The notes beneath the pieces are model-generated. The model searched no databases, was not told where the DNA came from, and saw nothing but the letters and a program-made list of their open reading frames with translations. A stretch of 64,000 nucleotides of DNA from Acanthaster planci (Eukaryota; Echinodermata; Asteroidea; Valvatida; Acanthasteridae): contig NW_019091650.1 of assembly GCF_001949145.1 (NCBI RefSeq), forward strand, positions 62,001-126,000, written 5' to 3'. Made by a program: the position numbers and the translations under genes. The first letter of the stretch is position 1, and each line of letters begins with the position of its first letter. This document shows, in pieces, positions 21,938-33,120 of this stretch.

Positions 21938-24099
21938 TTGGGTGTGGTAACCAGAGTGTGCGCCTGTTTCAATGTTACGAAGGGCGCAAGTAAGTGTATG
22001 CATGCATGTGCCATAAGAATCGTGATCAGTTATACCACTGCATTAATTGTGTCTCCACGGATCAGTCTACGACACTGCGTGTGTGTAACAGTGGCCCCGA
22101 CAATGCTATCTGAGGACTTCAAGAAAAGAAAGGTTTCCGGTTAGAAAGGTCATGGTTTGCTGCAACCTTATTTCTAGGTACTCTCCTACGTCTCTGGGAT
22201 ATCCACCTCCCTCATGCTCACGAATCAAAAGTGCTCGCAGTGCAGGAAAGATCGCCGTTATTGTCTCAACACTAATACGCTCGCTGTGGTATCGCAGTGG
22301 TCTGATATCCTACCTGGCCATCCGAGAAGAGATTTGTGTCTGTCTTAGGCCATGATCTCCCTGGTGATCTCCAGGATGCCATTGAAATCCCGCCCCGTCC
22401 CCTCGCACGTGTAACCCGTCAAGAATGCCTTGTCCCCGCTGAGTAACTGAATCACCGGCTCGGATATTGTAACAAGTTTAAAGGCTTCCACAACTCAGTG
22501 TGCGGCTAAAACCAAACAACGTGAGCTACGTCCCCTGACATGTCGCATGTTTCACCCAAAGTATATTACAGCAGTGGAGTTTGTTTCATTGTAAGCCTAA
22601 CTTAGAAAACGCCCTTGGAAACGGTAAATGAAGCCATCGTGACGTGACATTAATGAATGAATGAGTAGTCTGCTTTGTTATGCCATCAACAGGTTCCTAC
22701 TGCAACCTACCTCGCTGCCAAGGCAAATTTGACTCCATGATTTTGATGTCTTCCAAGAAAAAATATGTGCAGCCAAGATCTAACTAACCCTAAGTTCACT
22801 CTTTGGAAAGGTCACTTTATGATATTTTGTTGGAAGAAATCAAGTGTAAATAGGCCTATTCAAGCCCAATTGACATTAATTTTGACAAGCTACCTTGCAG
22901 ATGTTCATCCAATCGTATCATCAAAGAAACAACATTCCTTGGACAGGCTTACATAACTTTTACATATTGTTGTATAGTTAGGTTCCTATTCAACGCACTG
23001 TATCCTCCGCGCGGTGATAAGTGGATGAGCAGCGGACGATTGCCACTCAGACTCAATGGTCGGATTATCATTTCTGGCTCGACAAGGCTCGGTGTTTTGC
23101 CAAGCGTTAATCGCGCGCCACCTTCGAGAAAAACACGGATAACCGGGCAAATCGCCTGAACCCGGGCTATATGACGTGATTCTTTCGACATGTTTTTCAA
23201 TTTTATGTGCCCGTAATAAAACGAATCACCCTGGGGGTACTTTTTGGCGAAAACCCCAGCTCGCCAGCAAGGTCTGTCTACTTTGATTGAAGTGATTACA
23301 TCTCCTCTGTCCGACCGATTGCATCCAGGTTCGTGGCTTCGCGCTCCCCTCGTTCGGGCTTCTTTGATTACATTTTCCCGGCACGGCTGGCCTAATTTCC
23401 CCGGCACAGACACCCGCATTTTCTGAATGAGATTCAATCTAGAATTTCACCGAGCAAATCATAATTATCCGAAATTAAACTCGCTTCCAATATTCTGTTA
23501 CAGGGCTCAACTCACGAGGAATATTTTTCTCATTTTTTGGAAGGGGGGGAGCGGCAAGCCTTCTCGTTTTCCTTTCATATTTTGTTTCGCGATACACCCA
23601 AGTAGGTCTCGCTTCGTCACTCAAACTTTAACATGTTCCATCTGTGGTAATTCCAATTTCTCCCGTCTTTGATAATCGCATCACTGTCCAGCTCGCAATG
23701 CCTTGTCTCCTTCGGTCTGTTTGCATTTTTTGCGTCATTTTGACAAACTTAAGGGACATATCCGTCACTCGCAGAACGAGTACAGGCCTAGGGCAAATTC
23801 TAACAATTGTCATGCAGATATTAAAGCACGGCACGAGGTGTATGTCTATGTTTTTGTTTGTTAAGTTTTCTTTACTCAATGCGAGGAAGTAGTCATAGAC
23901 TTTAGGCTTGTCATTTCTGGAAATGTAGAGCGTTACATTTAATAGCGTTTCCATGGGCGTAGTTTTAATTGAGAAGAGCTAGTAAAGGCATGCCGCGCAG
24001 TTCCCGCCTTCAATGTGCGTAAAATGTTTTACATCTCGCTGCATGTCATGTTTCGGCACTGTGTGCGTTTGCCTTGGTAAATGGGCCCTAATCCGCGTT

Positions 24100-24330
24100 G
24101 GAATAGCGGCTCAGGGGCACGGTTTTCAATGGAAGCGGAATAGTTGGTCGCTGGCTGCGCGTTACGCGGTGCACGTCTATTGGCTCTATCCACTTGGAGC
24201 AGAAGCACCCCCTCATCGGTTGAAAAGAGTCATGTTTGTGGGGAGTGCATCTCATAGTCGTTCGTGACCCAGCGAAGTGGAGTTCCCACCAAAGGCGCCT
24301 CCGCTGCTGCATGGGAAAATCGTGCCCTCC
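24100..24330 (+). repeat. Dispersed repeat family 1, copy B
   Basis: Shared blocks with copies A and C include GGAGCAGAAGCACCCCCTC, ATCGGTTGAAAAGAG, GTGACCCAGCGAAGTG and CCCACCAAAGGCGCCTCCG. The end, with AAATCGTGCCCTC, matches the GCGCCTTCACTTGG end of copy C. Confidence 0.7.
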
Positions 24331-25507
24331 TTTCGCCAATGCAGACTTGAACAAACGTATACAAACAGTACGTATAACAGAGTTCTGTCCTGACGGTGAT
24401 TGAAAGTAACTGATTTGTCCATCCAGAGCATTATGAGCTCATCGGAATCATATTTCAATATCATCCTCCTGTAGAGACAATCAGGAGACGTCGTCACATT
24501 TCTGAACCCTGGAAAGACTGACCATTCCACCACGGTCTGACAGCTGCTCAACAAGACACCAGTTTGGTCATTTTTACCAAGATTTGGTCGGATTCGGTTC
24601 CCATGCATTCTTATGCCCAGCAAACATTCAATCGGTATGGGTTGCTCAAAACAGATAAAACTTTAACGATTGTTCTTGACAATTTGAAAAAAAGCAGATC
24701 CTCGTTCTGAATAGAGACTCAGAAGGAGTGGCATCCCACGTGCTGAAATAATAGACTATCCCGCAACGCCGTAATGGCTCAGAAAGCGCGATCTGATGGC
24801 AAATCTGATGATAGAACAATCTAGCAAATGGTTGCATTAAAGTGGCGACCGTGCTAATCGCTGGCATTCGTGCCTTGCCCCGAGCGTGTGGTACGTATCA
24901 CGCACGCGGCCTACAAAAACAAATAGTGCGACACTTTCCTTCGATAAAAGTGGCTCTGAGCGCAAGCCGTAAAGTCCCAGTCGGTATGCAGCCCTCAAAG
25001 GAATCAAAGCGACTCGCAGAGCGTGCCCGAGGTACCTATTGATAACTCCGTCAATTTGTGCAGATGAAGATAAAAGCTGAAGATAATGTAATGATCACGG
25101 GTCAGATTTCTTGACGGAGCAGTTAAGCGGGGAAAGTGAACTGTCTAATAGCTTGCCTTGTGGAAAGGCGCCGAATGAGTTTCTTCATGGCGGGTGCATT
25201 CATTGGTAATATTATTAGACCACATTCATTTCTCTTGACTTCAGATATTAAGTTTTATAACACAAAAACAGTTATGGCAGATTTTTTTCGAAAGATTAGA
25301 GTTAAACACTGTGTAGAAATGAATATTTGCAAGTCTTTAAAGAAAGGAAATTTGAAATGCTTGAAGTTCGTTTGCATAGCACTACAACAAGCTGCGACAG
25401 CAACAGACAGTGGTGTCAACATGCAGATGTTTGAGGCTGCTAACCCCTTGCATGTGGGGTAGTCATCAATTACTGTGCTATATACTGTCTGTTTTCTACA
25501 CTATATG

Positions 25508-27060
25508 TTCCACATTCGCAAAGATCAGTGGTAGACGCTCCGATCTTATGGTGTTGGGTCAACACCTGAGCGAGGTTGGTTAAAGTTCATCCAGGCATTA
25601 CGTGGCAGGTCTCAGGGGTGTGCCAGAGCCTTGTGGCTGAAAAAGACCATCCCTGGGACCAGGAATCGAGGATTCAATCAAGTTGTGCAGGACTGGTGGA
25701 TAGAATTCTTCTGGCATCAGTGGGGACATGTTACCGCTTCAGTCGTTGGTCAGCAACGTCAACCAGGTGATTCCAGTTGACTCATCTTCTGTGCTGTTTC
25801 AGGTCAGCTTCTAGATTACGAAGCTTCGACGAAGCTCTGCTATAGCGCTAGTGGGACACCAGTCAAGTTTGGTAGGCATTCAACAGGTGTGGATAGAATG
25901 GCTCTACTAATCAGCCTCATGGCAGTGTTGAGCAGGACATCTATGGTTGCTGTGACTTCAGTCAGGTGCTACGTACACGTACTCAGCAGAGGAATAACCC
26001 AGAATAAAAAGTAAAACTTAGCATCCCATCAGTAGTCTTTCTCTGTAACTTGCTTGATGTGAGGGCTAAACTTATGTCAGGCTTCGGTTCGTGTTGCACC
26101 CAGGTACTTGCGTGGTCATGCTTGACTTTGGTGCAAATGAGTTCGATATTTAGCGTCGGTTTGCAAGATTGAGAGAAAATTGTCTTGAATAGGCTTAGCT
26201 TCAGAGAAATTTGCGGATATAATGGATCAGAAAAGAAAGGTTGTTCGAAAGTGTCTTTTATATCACTTTGGGAGACATACAAGCGTAACTAATGGCTGTG
26301 TCATCGGCATAACCAGCTGGCATATCGGCAGTAACACTGGAAGGACTGACCTTTGGGGGAATTCCCTCTGGAGTCTTCTTTAGCTTCTGCTTTTGACTCA
26401 GTACTGCAGCAGTCTCCCCAATCTCAGGCGCGTGATGGATAGCGAGCATTACTACATCTACCATTGAATTTCTGGAGTAATTGTACTGTCCTGGATGAGC
26501 TGCTTGACGAATCTTATAAACTTAAAATCAGGTAGTATCTTTAGTAGCTTGAGGTTGATTCCTCGATACCATACGGTATCACAGGCCGCAGAAAGGTCAG
26601 TTTAGGCTGTTATGAATTTCTGTTTCCTTTGGGAGGCACAATGTTTTACATGAAGTAGGTCACTTGATCAGTTGCTGATGTGTGTGGAAGCTTTTTTTCC
26701 TACGATGTATATGATCCTATGGAAGATGACCCTTTCAAGCCGCAACTCAAGAGTCAAGAGTGAAATCAAGTGATAGCTTTTAGGTTCATCTGGTGGCTCC
26801 TTTGGTTTGAGCATAGACCGAACTTTAGTTTGCTTGCTTCCATCTAAATGGTACAAACATAGTATTAAAGCAATTAGAGAGAAAAAGTTGGACCCATACT
26901 AGTGACTCGTGGCTCTTGTTCCTCAGGGTCTCTGCTTGGATGCCGTCATTTCAAGGATCCTTATTCTTTTTGAGGGATCCAAGTGCTTCAGTGATCTCTG
27001 TTTGATCTGGTTTATGCTTTGACTGATGTCTCCCATGAGCTTAAGATTGCCTTCTTCATA
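25508..27060 (-). mobile_element. Decayed non-LTR retrotransposon (LINE) reverse transcriptase
   Basis: The - strand carries reverse transcriptase blocks in the right order, broken by frameshifts, deletions and stops. From high to low coordinate they are ITEALGSLKKNK followed by NDGIQAE (block 1, with a stop for Gly); LKPKEPPDEPKSY and ISLL (about 26755-26811); LSAACDTVWYRGINLKLL (block A, around 26530-26600); TPEGIPPKVSPSSV (block B); and GYADDTAIS, with the catalytic YADD at 26300-26311. Further on are LNIELICTKVKHD, LLNTAMRLISRAILSTPVE and a terminal CECG near 25520. The copy is dead. Jockey/I-like affinity is my reading; the clade is not certain. No endonuclease domain is recognised upstream. 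Confidence 0.85.
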
Positions 27061-27366
27061 CTCTTCATTACATTTAAGAAAAACGACTTTTGCTTAGGAA
27101 GACAAAACAATTCATATCTGAATACTCAGAGACTATACTGGTGCCTCTCGACACCGAATGGGACCACACGATCCTCAATTATCACTCACGTGACGGAAAC
27201 GCGGTACAGAATGGACTGTTTATGTCTGAGAAGTAATACAGCCTTCAACAAGAAAAACTGAAAAAAAAACAGCTTTCGAAATCTAAAAATGACGGGCCTG
27301 CCCAGTTAGAAGCAGGTGTGCAACTTATCCATGAAATATGGAAGGGCTGCGTAGCACCGTGATCAG

Positions 27367-27532
27367 AATATTGACAAGAATATAATATAAGTTAGTTCTC
27401 TGGAACATATAATTGCCGAGCTTTCGGTAACTGAGTACCTTGCAATTTGCCCTGAAGAAGGTACTCAATTACCGAAAGCTCGGCAATTACATATTCCAGA
27501 GCACTGATTTTATATTATATTCTTATCAATAT
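27367..27532. repeat. Strong 166-bp foldback
   Basis: Arms of about 75 bases (27367-27441 and 27458-27532) are inverted copies with few differences. They contain AATTGCCGAGCTTTCGGTAA against TTACCGAAAGCTCGGCAATT, and AAGAATATAATATAA against TTATATTATATTCTT. The loop is only about 16 bases and includes CCTGAAG. It may be the terminal hairpin of a larger element, but no coding partner is visible. Confidence 0.85.
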
Positions 27533-27683
27533 GCAATATCCATGCCTGCTACTCCTGGCCTTGTTAAAACAAGATATTGTTAATTTGAAACGAATGGTCA
27601 ATACCTGAGAGAGATCGACGAATGGTAAAAAAGTCCCCCTCCTGTTTTACCCACCGGGTGCCATATAGACTTAACTTATGGCA

Positions 27684-27762
27684 AGAGAGGGCATTTGGCT
27701 TGTGGTTAGTGTTTGTGACTTCCAGTCACAGTGTCAGGGGTTCAGATCCAGCAACTGGTAAC
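27684..27762 (+). repeat. tRNA-like SINE head
   Basis: Box A-like TGGCTTGTGG (27696-27705) and box B-like GGTTCAGATCC (27739-27749) have tRNA spacing. An anticodon-type arm TGTGA-CTTCCAG-TCACA (27714-27730) pairs fully with a 7-base loop. The acceptor and T stems do not pair well, so this is a tRNA-derived repeat or decayed tRNA pseudogene, not a working tRNA. Confidence 0.45.
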
Positions 27763-28374
27763 ACGTCTGCACCTTAGGCAACTTAGGTACATGTACTTCA
27801 ACTCGTCGCTCTCCACTGCATGCACATAAACAGACACCTTTGCGGCCTGAGGAAGGAGACTATATGTACGTTGCTATCCCATAATGAATTTAGTGTCGCT
27901 GCCTGATGAACACGGAACCGAAAGACCTTTGCACTGAGCACGCCACACTTTGTTTACGTGGTTGCTCTCCTGTAATGCTTCGTGGACCGTGGGCCCCCAC
28001 AGGCTCCACAGGAAAGTGCATACATATACTGTACATGTAATAAGAAAAGTCCGTCGTCATCAGTACGTAGGCCGACTGCAAAACGCTTTGAGATCGTTGG
28101 AACGCTGAAAGCATAAAAATGGGTAGCAGTGGGTCCTATCCATGAACAGAGGAATCTTATAAACCAAGAGACTGCTTGGGTACTCCCTTCTCCCTGTCGC
28201 ACACCTTCAAAGTTAAAGGGTAGCTGCAATCAAGTTGTTTTAATTCAGTCCTACAAAATGCACATTTGTGTCTCAGTTGACCTGATTTAAACATTTATTT
28301 CGCTATTTCAAAAGGTACTTTACTGATGCTGCTTTTTTACTCATATGCTAATGAGTATTCCATATTCATGAGCA

Positions 28375-28640
28375 GAACTGTGATGTCGCCTCGGGAAGAA
28401 AGCCTAAATAATTTATTACATATATGGTTTTGTCCTGCATTTTTGTAAATCTTGCTGGGGTACTCATCTTTTCTGATTCACTGTAGTCTATGCGCATAGG
28501 AATAAGTAAGCAACCCCTTCCTCAGAAATGTTTTTAGGAAGTAAATCCTGGGTTTACAATTTTAACAGAAAAATCTGTGCACAATGTCTTCCCTGGATGA
28601 CATCACGGCAACAGCGCCCTCAGTTGTCCAGGGAAGCATG
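28375..28640 (+). repeat. Dispersed repeat family 4, copy 1
   Basis: The core GGATGACATCACGGCAACAG followed by CGCCCTCAGTTG is framed by a perfect 10-bp stem, CTTCCCTGGA (28588-28597) with TCCAGGGAAG (28627-28636). Looser similarity to 53940-54207 extends upstream through GTAAATCCTGGGTTTACAAT. Confidence 0.65.
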
Positions 28641-30942
28641 CATACTTTTAGTGTGCTTAAGGTGAAGTGCACTCTTCAGTACATGTAACCAAATAGAAGA
28701 CAAGATTTTTCATTTATAATAACAGTTCAAGTTGTAGAAAAATTGTGCCCAAGAAAATGTTCATGGCGGCTACACTTTAAATTTCCGACTAGTGCGGTAT
28801 TTTTCCCACCTACGCGACGTGAGTATGCCCTCGTGTCGTTTATTGTACAACATGTATTGGTATGTGGCCTTCACAGCAACTAGGTACATTTGATTTGCCA
28901 CCCGCGTGCTGTATAGGTGTTCTTATTTGTGCTAACTACTGTAATTCACACGTCGTTACGATTAGTTTCTGATATTCATTTCGTAGTAATACCGCACAGG
29001 GAGCTGCCATTTCGTCCTCGGAGTGCAGCTGGCCAACTGTTGCGGGAACATGACGCACACAATGGTCATTTACTGCAGTGTTTCCGCTTGATTACAGTTC
29101 ATTGCAACAATTCACAGCCAGCAAGGTACACAAATTTGGCATGGATCCAACGTTGTTGTTTCATTAGACATATGCTGATTGCATCCACTCGAATATCACC
29201 GTTTCCTGATTGCTAAAAAATTTTTATAACTGGAACTTGAGCAAATCGTGCTCTTAAAACAGAAAAACTGAATCATCGCAAAATCATCTGCACAGCCTTT
29301 GCTGTTTTGGCAAATTGTTTATATATTCCGAGCTATAGTTAGGTGAGTGCATCATAATGCTTCCATTTCTGACTTGTAACATTTTCGTTTATTACCTGAG
29401 AAGCGGGTGGAACATTTATGCTTGAACTTTCTTACACCTTACCCCCTGCTCATTTCCCCGCAGACACTCTGACATTTTTATGCAAGAAATAGTATACCTG
29501 ACCTTTACAGCCATCCAGATTCCGCATGAAGGGAGCCAAACAGGGATTTTGTTTTTACCTGGTGCACCTCGTCTTCCAGATGCGACCAGCGGTAGCATTA
29601 AAGCTGGGGCTTTTATTGGCCAGGTACCTGGCGTGTACGCCGCTTGGATTGGTCACGCTTATTTGTTTACCACGGGATTGGAAAGACAGCTAATGACGCG
29701 CATCAAGGTTGATCCGGCATTTTCGATGCGTGGTACAAAGCAACTCGTGCACGTGCAATAGATGCTTGTCGCACGAACTGATGCAAAGGTTTGATCTACC
29801 GCATCGGCGTGATCTGAAAGCAGCGTAGCCTGAACCACACAGGCGATAAATTCGATAGCCAGTTTCTGTTAGGCATTGGCGTTGTATTGGGACCTAGAGT
29901 TTATACCGCGGGACAGCTATTCCCATGTCTACTTAAGTTGCTGTGGTTGTGAGACCCGGCAGTGGATGGACTCCCGTCCGTAGTCTTTGTTCGAGTTGTG
30001 TTGGAAGCAAGCTAGAGCCTGCAGGACTCATTTTTCAAGGTAAGTGAAAAACTGAACGATGGTGATCACTGTTCGACGTGATGGATATCATTTGATATCA
30101 AGTGGCTCGAATTACTCTCGAAAAATTTCGTCTAGAAGTCTAAAAGACTTACAGTCGGTCGAAGCATGGAGGAATAAAACACATTGGAGTCTAATGTAGC
30201 GTCAGCCTGTAATAGCTTAAGGTGTGATGTTAATGTTAAGGGTATGCGCGTACTGAACCATGTTTTAAGTCCAATATCGACACCAGGCTGGAAACACTGT
30301 CTACAATAATATCAGTATACAGACAACAATATTTTACCAAAGAGTAACCAAAAAAGCTGCCCGAAATTATCGGCAGTGAAATTAGCGGGAAAGCGTACCA
30401 AACTTCTAGCCTATTCTTGTACGGCGAAGAACGCCGCTTCTTGCTACGATCAGGCTCCGTACGGGTATCGAAAAGCGCCTGGGAGTGGTGGAAATATTAA
30501 AGTATGCATCGAGACAGCGTAGGCAGCGATCGGCCAGGCTTGTAACAATGATAACTTACAGGTTAGTCTTGACACATAGCCACTAGTACATGCAGAATTT
30601 GTGTTGGCATAATGCATTCGTTAATACCTTGGTAACTCAATGCATAAAACGAATAACATACCCTTTTCAATCCCCGTCTACTTTCTTTACTGGTATACGG
30701 TCTTTTGCCTAAAGCAAGATGCCACTCTCGGGCGTGCCCTGCCATATGTAGCCTTCAACTTTCACCATTTGCCATTCCCCATTCGTGACGCTGCCAATTA
30801 AAACGACTTGTGAGGCTGTCAGTTTGCGCCGTAAACTGGTCTTCAGAATGTTATTCTCAAGCTACGGTCTTGTCCACTGACACGGAGCCCTGACTGGATT
30901 CCTTGGTTGCGGCTGGCACTGTCCCCTGCGCCCAACGGGCCG

Positions 30943-30960
30943 CTGGTTGCCGGCAACCAG
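30943..30960. repeat. Perfect 18-bp palindrome
   Basis: CTGGTTGCCGGCAACCAG equals its own reverse complement. The surroundings show no further symmetry. Confidence 0.8.
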
Positions 30961-32321
30961 TTTTCACAGATTCTTGTTCCTCCTGGCGAGAAGCTATTTA
31001 TTTGATCATCAGTTTGATTCAGACTTTTTCACGTGAACTAAAAACCAAGAACGGTGTAACGTCAATTCGCTCGAAAGACAAGAGTTACTAGCATTCGCTG
31101 CTGTGAATACATTGGCTGGATAGGTGCTTTGTAAAAACCAACCCCTATTATTCACGCGTCTTTGCGTGAATTGTAAACAAGTAACCGTTTAAAAGTAAAC
31201 AGCTTTTGGGGGAAATAAACGTGTTTTGGTGTTCATAGAGTGCTATCGTTACCATGATACCTGATACCTGATAAAAGCGTTTTGTGCCTTGTTATTAACG
31301 TCCAAATGTGTCTTTGTATCTATATTTATTAACATATTAAACACGTTTTTATTTAAAAACTAAACACCACAGCGTGTTTAGCTTTGGATTAATGGCACCA
31401 CAATGCGTTCATAAAGTGTTACCCGGAGGGCGCTTAAAAGGCGTTAAAACAATAACACTTGTTTTACAGTGCGTAATTATGCATCATTAGGCATAACATT
31501 TACGATGTAGCGCAAGTATCCAAAAATGTACCAATCGTCCTCTTCCGTTCATGACAGGAAGTGCTGGGTAACAGTGTTGACGTAAGTAGATAACTTTTTG
31601 CCTAATGGTTTTATGCCGTCAAGAAAAAAAGCCGAGTTGAGTTAAGAGCACGCACACCACGGCAGCAAAATGACATCTGATAGATTGGATAACGAATCCC
31701 ACCGGTGAGAAAGAAATCTTTTTAATTGAGGATTATCCCCTAAACCAACAAACCTCAGGGAGGTTTTTATTGGTCTTACAAATTGCCCCTGTCCGTCTCT
31801 CGCTGGCTCTGTCGCGTCTCGCTCAGGATATCGATACGCCGGTCGAGTCAGTTACCCGCTTGTGTCAGGAACGCTCTTCGTTGTTGACCCGTTGCTTCTC
31901 AAGAGCCGTAGCCGGGATGAATATTGATTTCAATAACCTAATACTTGTCCCATAAACAAGCGCGACCTCCGATCCGCGGATTGAGGCGAGGTGAAACGAC
32001 CACACATTCCTCCACGCCAGATGGCAATGACAGAAATGTGACAGAAGTTGAACAAATAGAAAAATGAAAACGAGACGAAGCCAAAGTCTTAAAGCCAAGG
32101 AACTGGTTATTACCGTGAAGTACGTGTACAGATTTGGCTTCTTGTTCATGATGATATCTCCGGTAGAAAACAAAATGATTATTCGAACCAATTGCCAACA
32201 TTGGATTACAAAAATACATCCTTAATATTTCAGTGTGTATAGCCCGAGGACATGTGCATTAAATGGCATAATGCTTAGTTTTGAAGGATTATATAAGATT
32301 GTTGATAAGAGACGTATGGTG

Positions 32322-32339
32322 CCTGCCTATTTAGGCAGG
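32322..32339. repeat. Small perfect hairpin
   Basis: CCTGCCTA-TT-TAGGCAGG. Similar isolated hairpins are GCCAGAC...GTCTGGC at about 33574-33592, TGTTCTCT-AC-AGAGAACA at about 47332-47350, AATACCTA-CAT-TAGGTATT at 61341-61359 and GCATATCCA...TGGATATGC at 62723-62746. None has a following T run or gene that would give it a role. Confidence 0.6.
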
Positions 32340-32944
32340 TTTCTTGTTGTCAACATGCATTCATTGCAAAGAAGAATTAAGAATTATCTTGATACTATTC
32401 ACTGAACGATCTTGCTGTGCGCATTAGTCTTCCGTGTGAAAAAATTGGAAAAGTGTTTGTGCATGATTAGTATTTAATGCTATGTATTCCACGCTTTTAT
32501 GTTCGGACAATCACCATTGTAACTGAGTAAGAAACTAACCAATAACGGCTTCAATTTTGTGGACAGAAAACAAACAGTGAAAAACACTCAACATGATAGA
32601 TGATAGTTACTGTTTAAAGATGCTTTGTTTCCAACCTTAGCATACTTCTTGCATCTCACCACTTGGGCGAAAAATAATCTGCAGCCTTCCTCTCGGTAGA
32701 CAAGTCAAGTTTTCTCTGTATTAAAGCATGACACGTCACATGTTAGAGTCTCACGAGTCTCCAGCCCAATATTTTCTCATAGTGTATGTTAGACAGAAAT
32801 GTAGGAAGAATTTGAAGTGATCTGAATGGCAGTGTATAATAGTTGAAATAAATTTTCCTCCGACAGTTTTTTCCTTCAACTTTATACTCTCTTCAATGTG
32901 CAGGAACTAATTGGTACCCCTATTAGGCTCAATGCGTTGAGCAT

Positions 32945-33120
32945 TGGAAGTAATCCTTTTTTAATATTTGAAAATATCCATTCTTTCCTGATGGCGCTGT
33001 TGCTGTGATGTCATTCAGAGAAGACTTGGTTTATTGCATAGGTTTTCTGTTCAAGTTCAAGTGAACCCGGAATTGAGTCACGTAAAGCATTTATGAGAAA
33101 AAGTTAAGAACTTGATTTTT
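32945..33120 (-). repeat. Dispersed repeat family 4, copy 2
   Basis: The reverse complement reads GAATGACATCACAGCAACAG then CGCCATCAGGAAAG, preceded by ACTCAATTCCGGGTTCACTT and GAACAGAAAACC. These match the core and upstream blocks of the copies at 28.6 and 54.1 kb. Confidence 0.65.

Larger units (their letters stand above)
18520..25500. other. Intergenic DNA rich in small TIR elements
   Basis: Outside the elements listed separately I see no gene. 18.5-18.8, 19.5-19.8 and 20.0-21.0 kb are richer in G, C and CpG than average. The - strand open frame at 22949-23437 (162 codons) resembles nothing I know. Confidence 0.6.

Noticed and set aside
22949-23437. 162-codon - strand open frame
   Set aside because: The composition follows the local G/C-rich DNA, no motif is recognised, and no exon-like borders are visible.
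27896-27935. Hammerhead ribozyme-like CTGATGA...CGAAA
   Set aside because: The bases between the two core motifs cannot form stem II, and flanking stems I and III do not pair.
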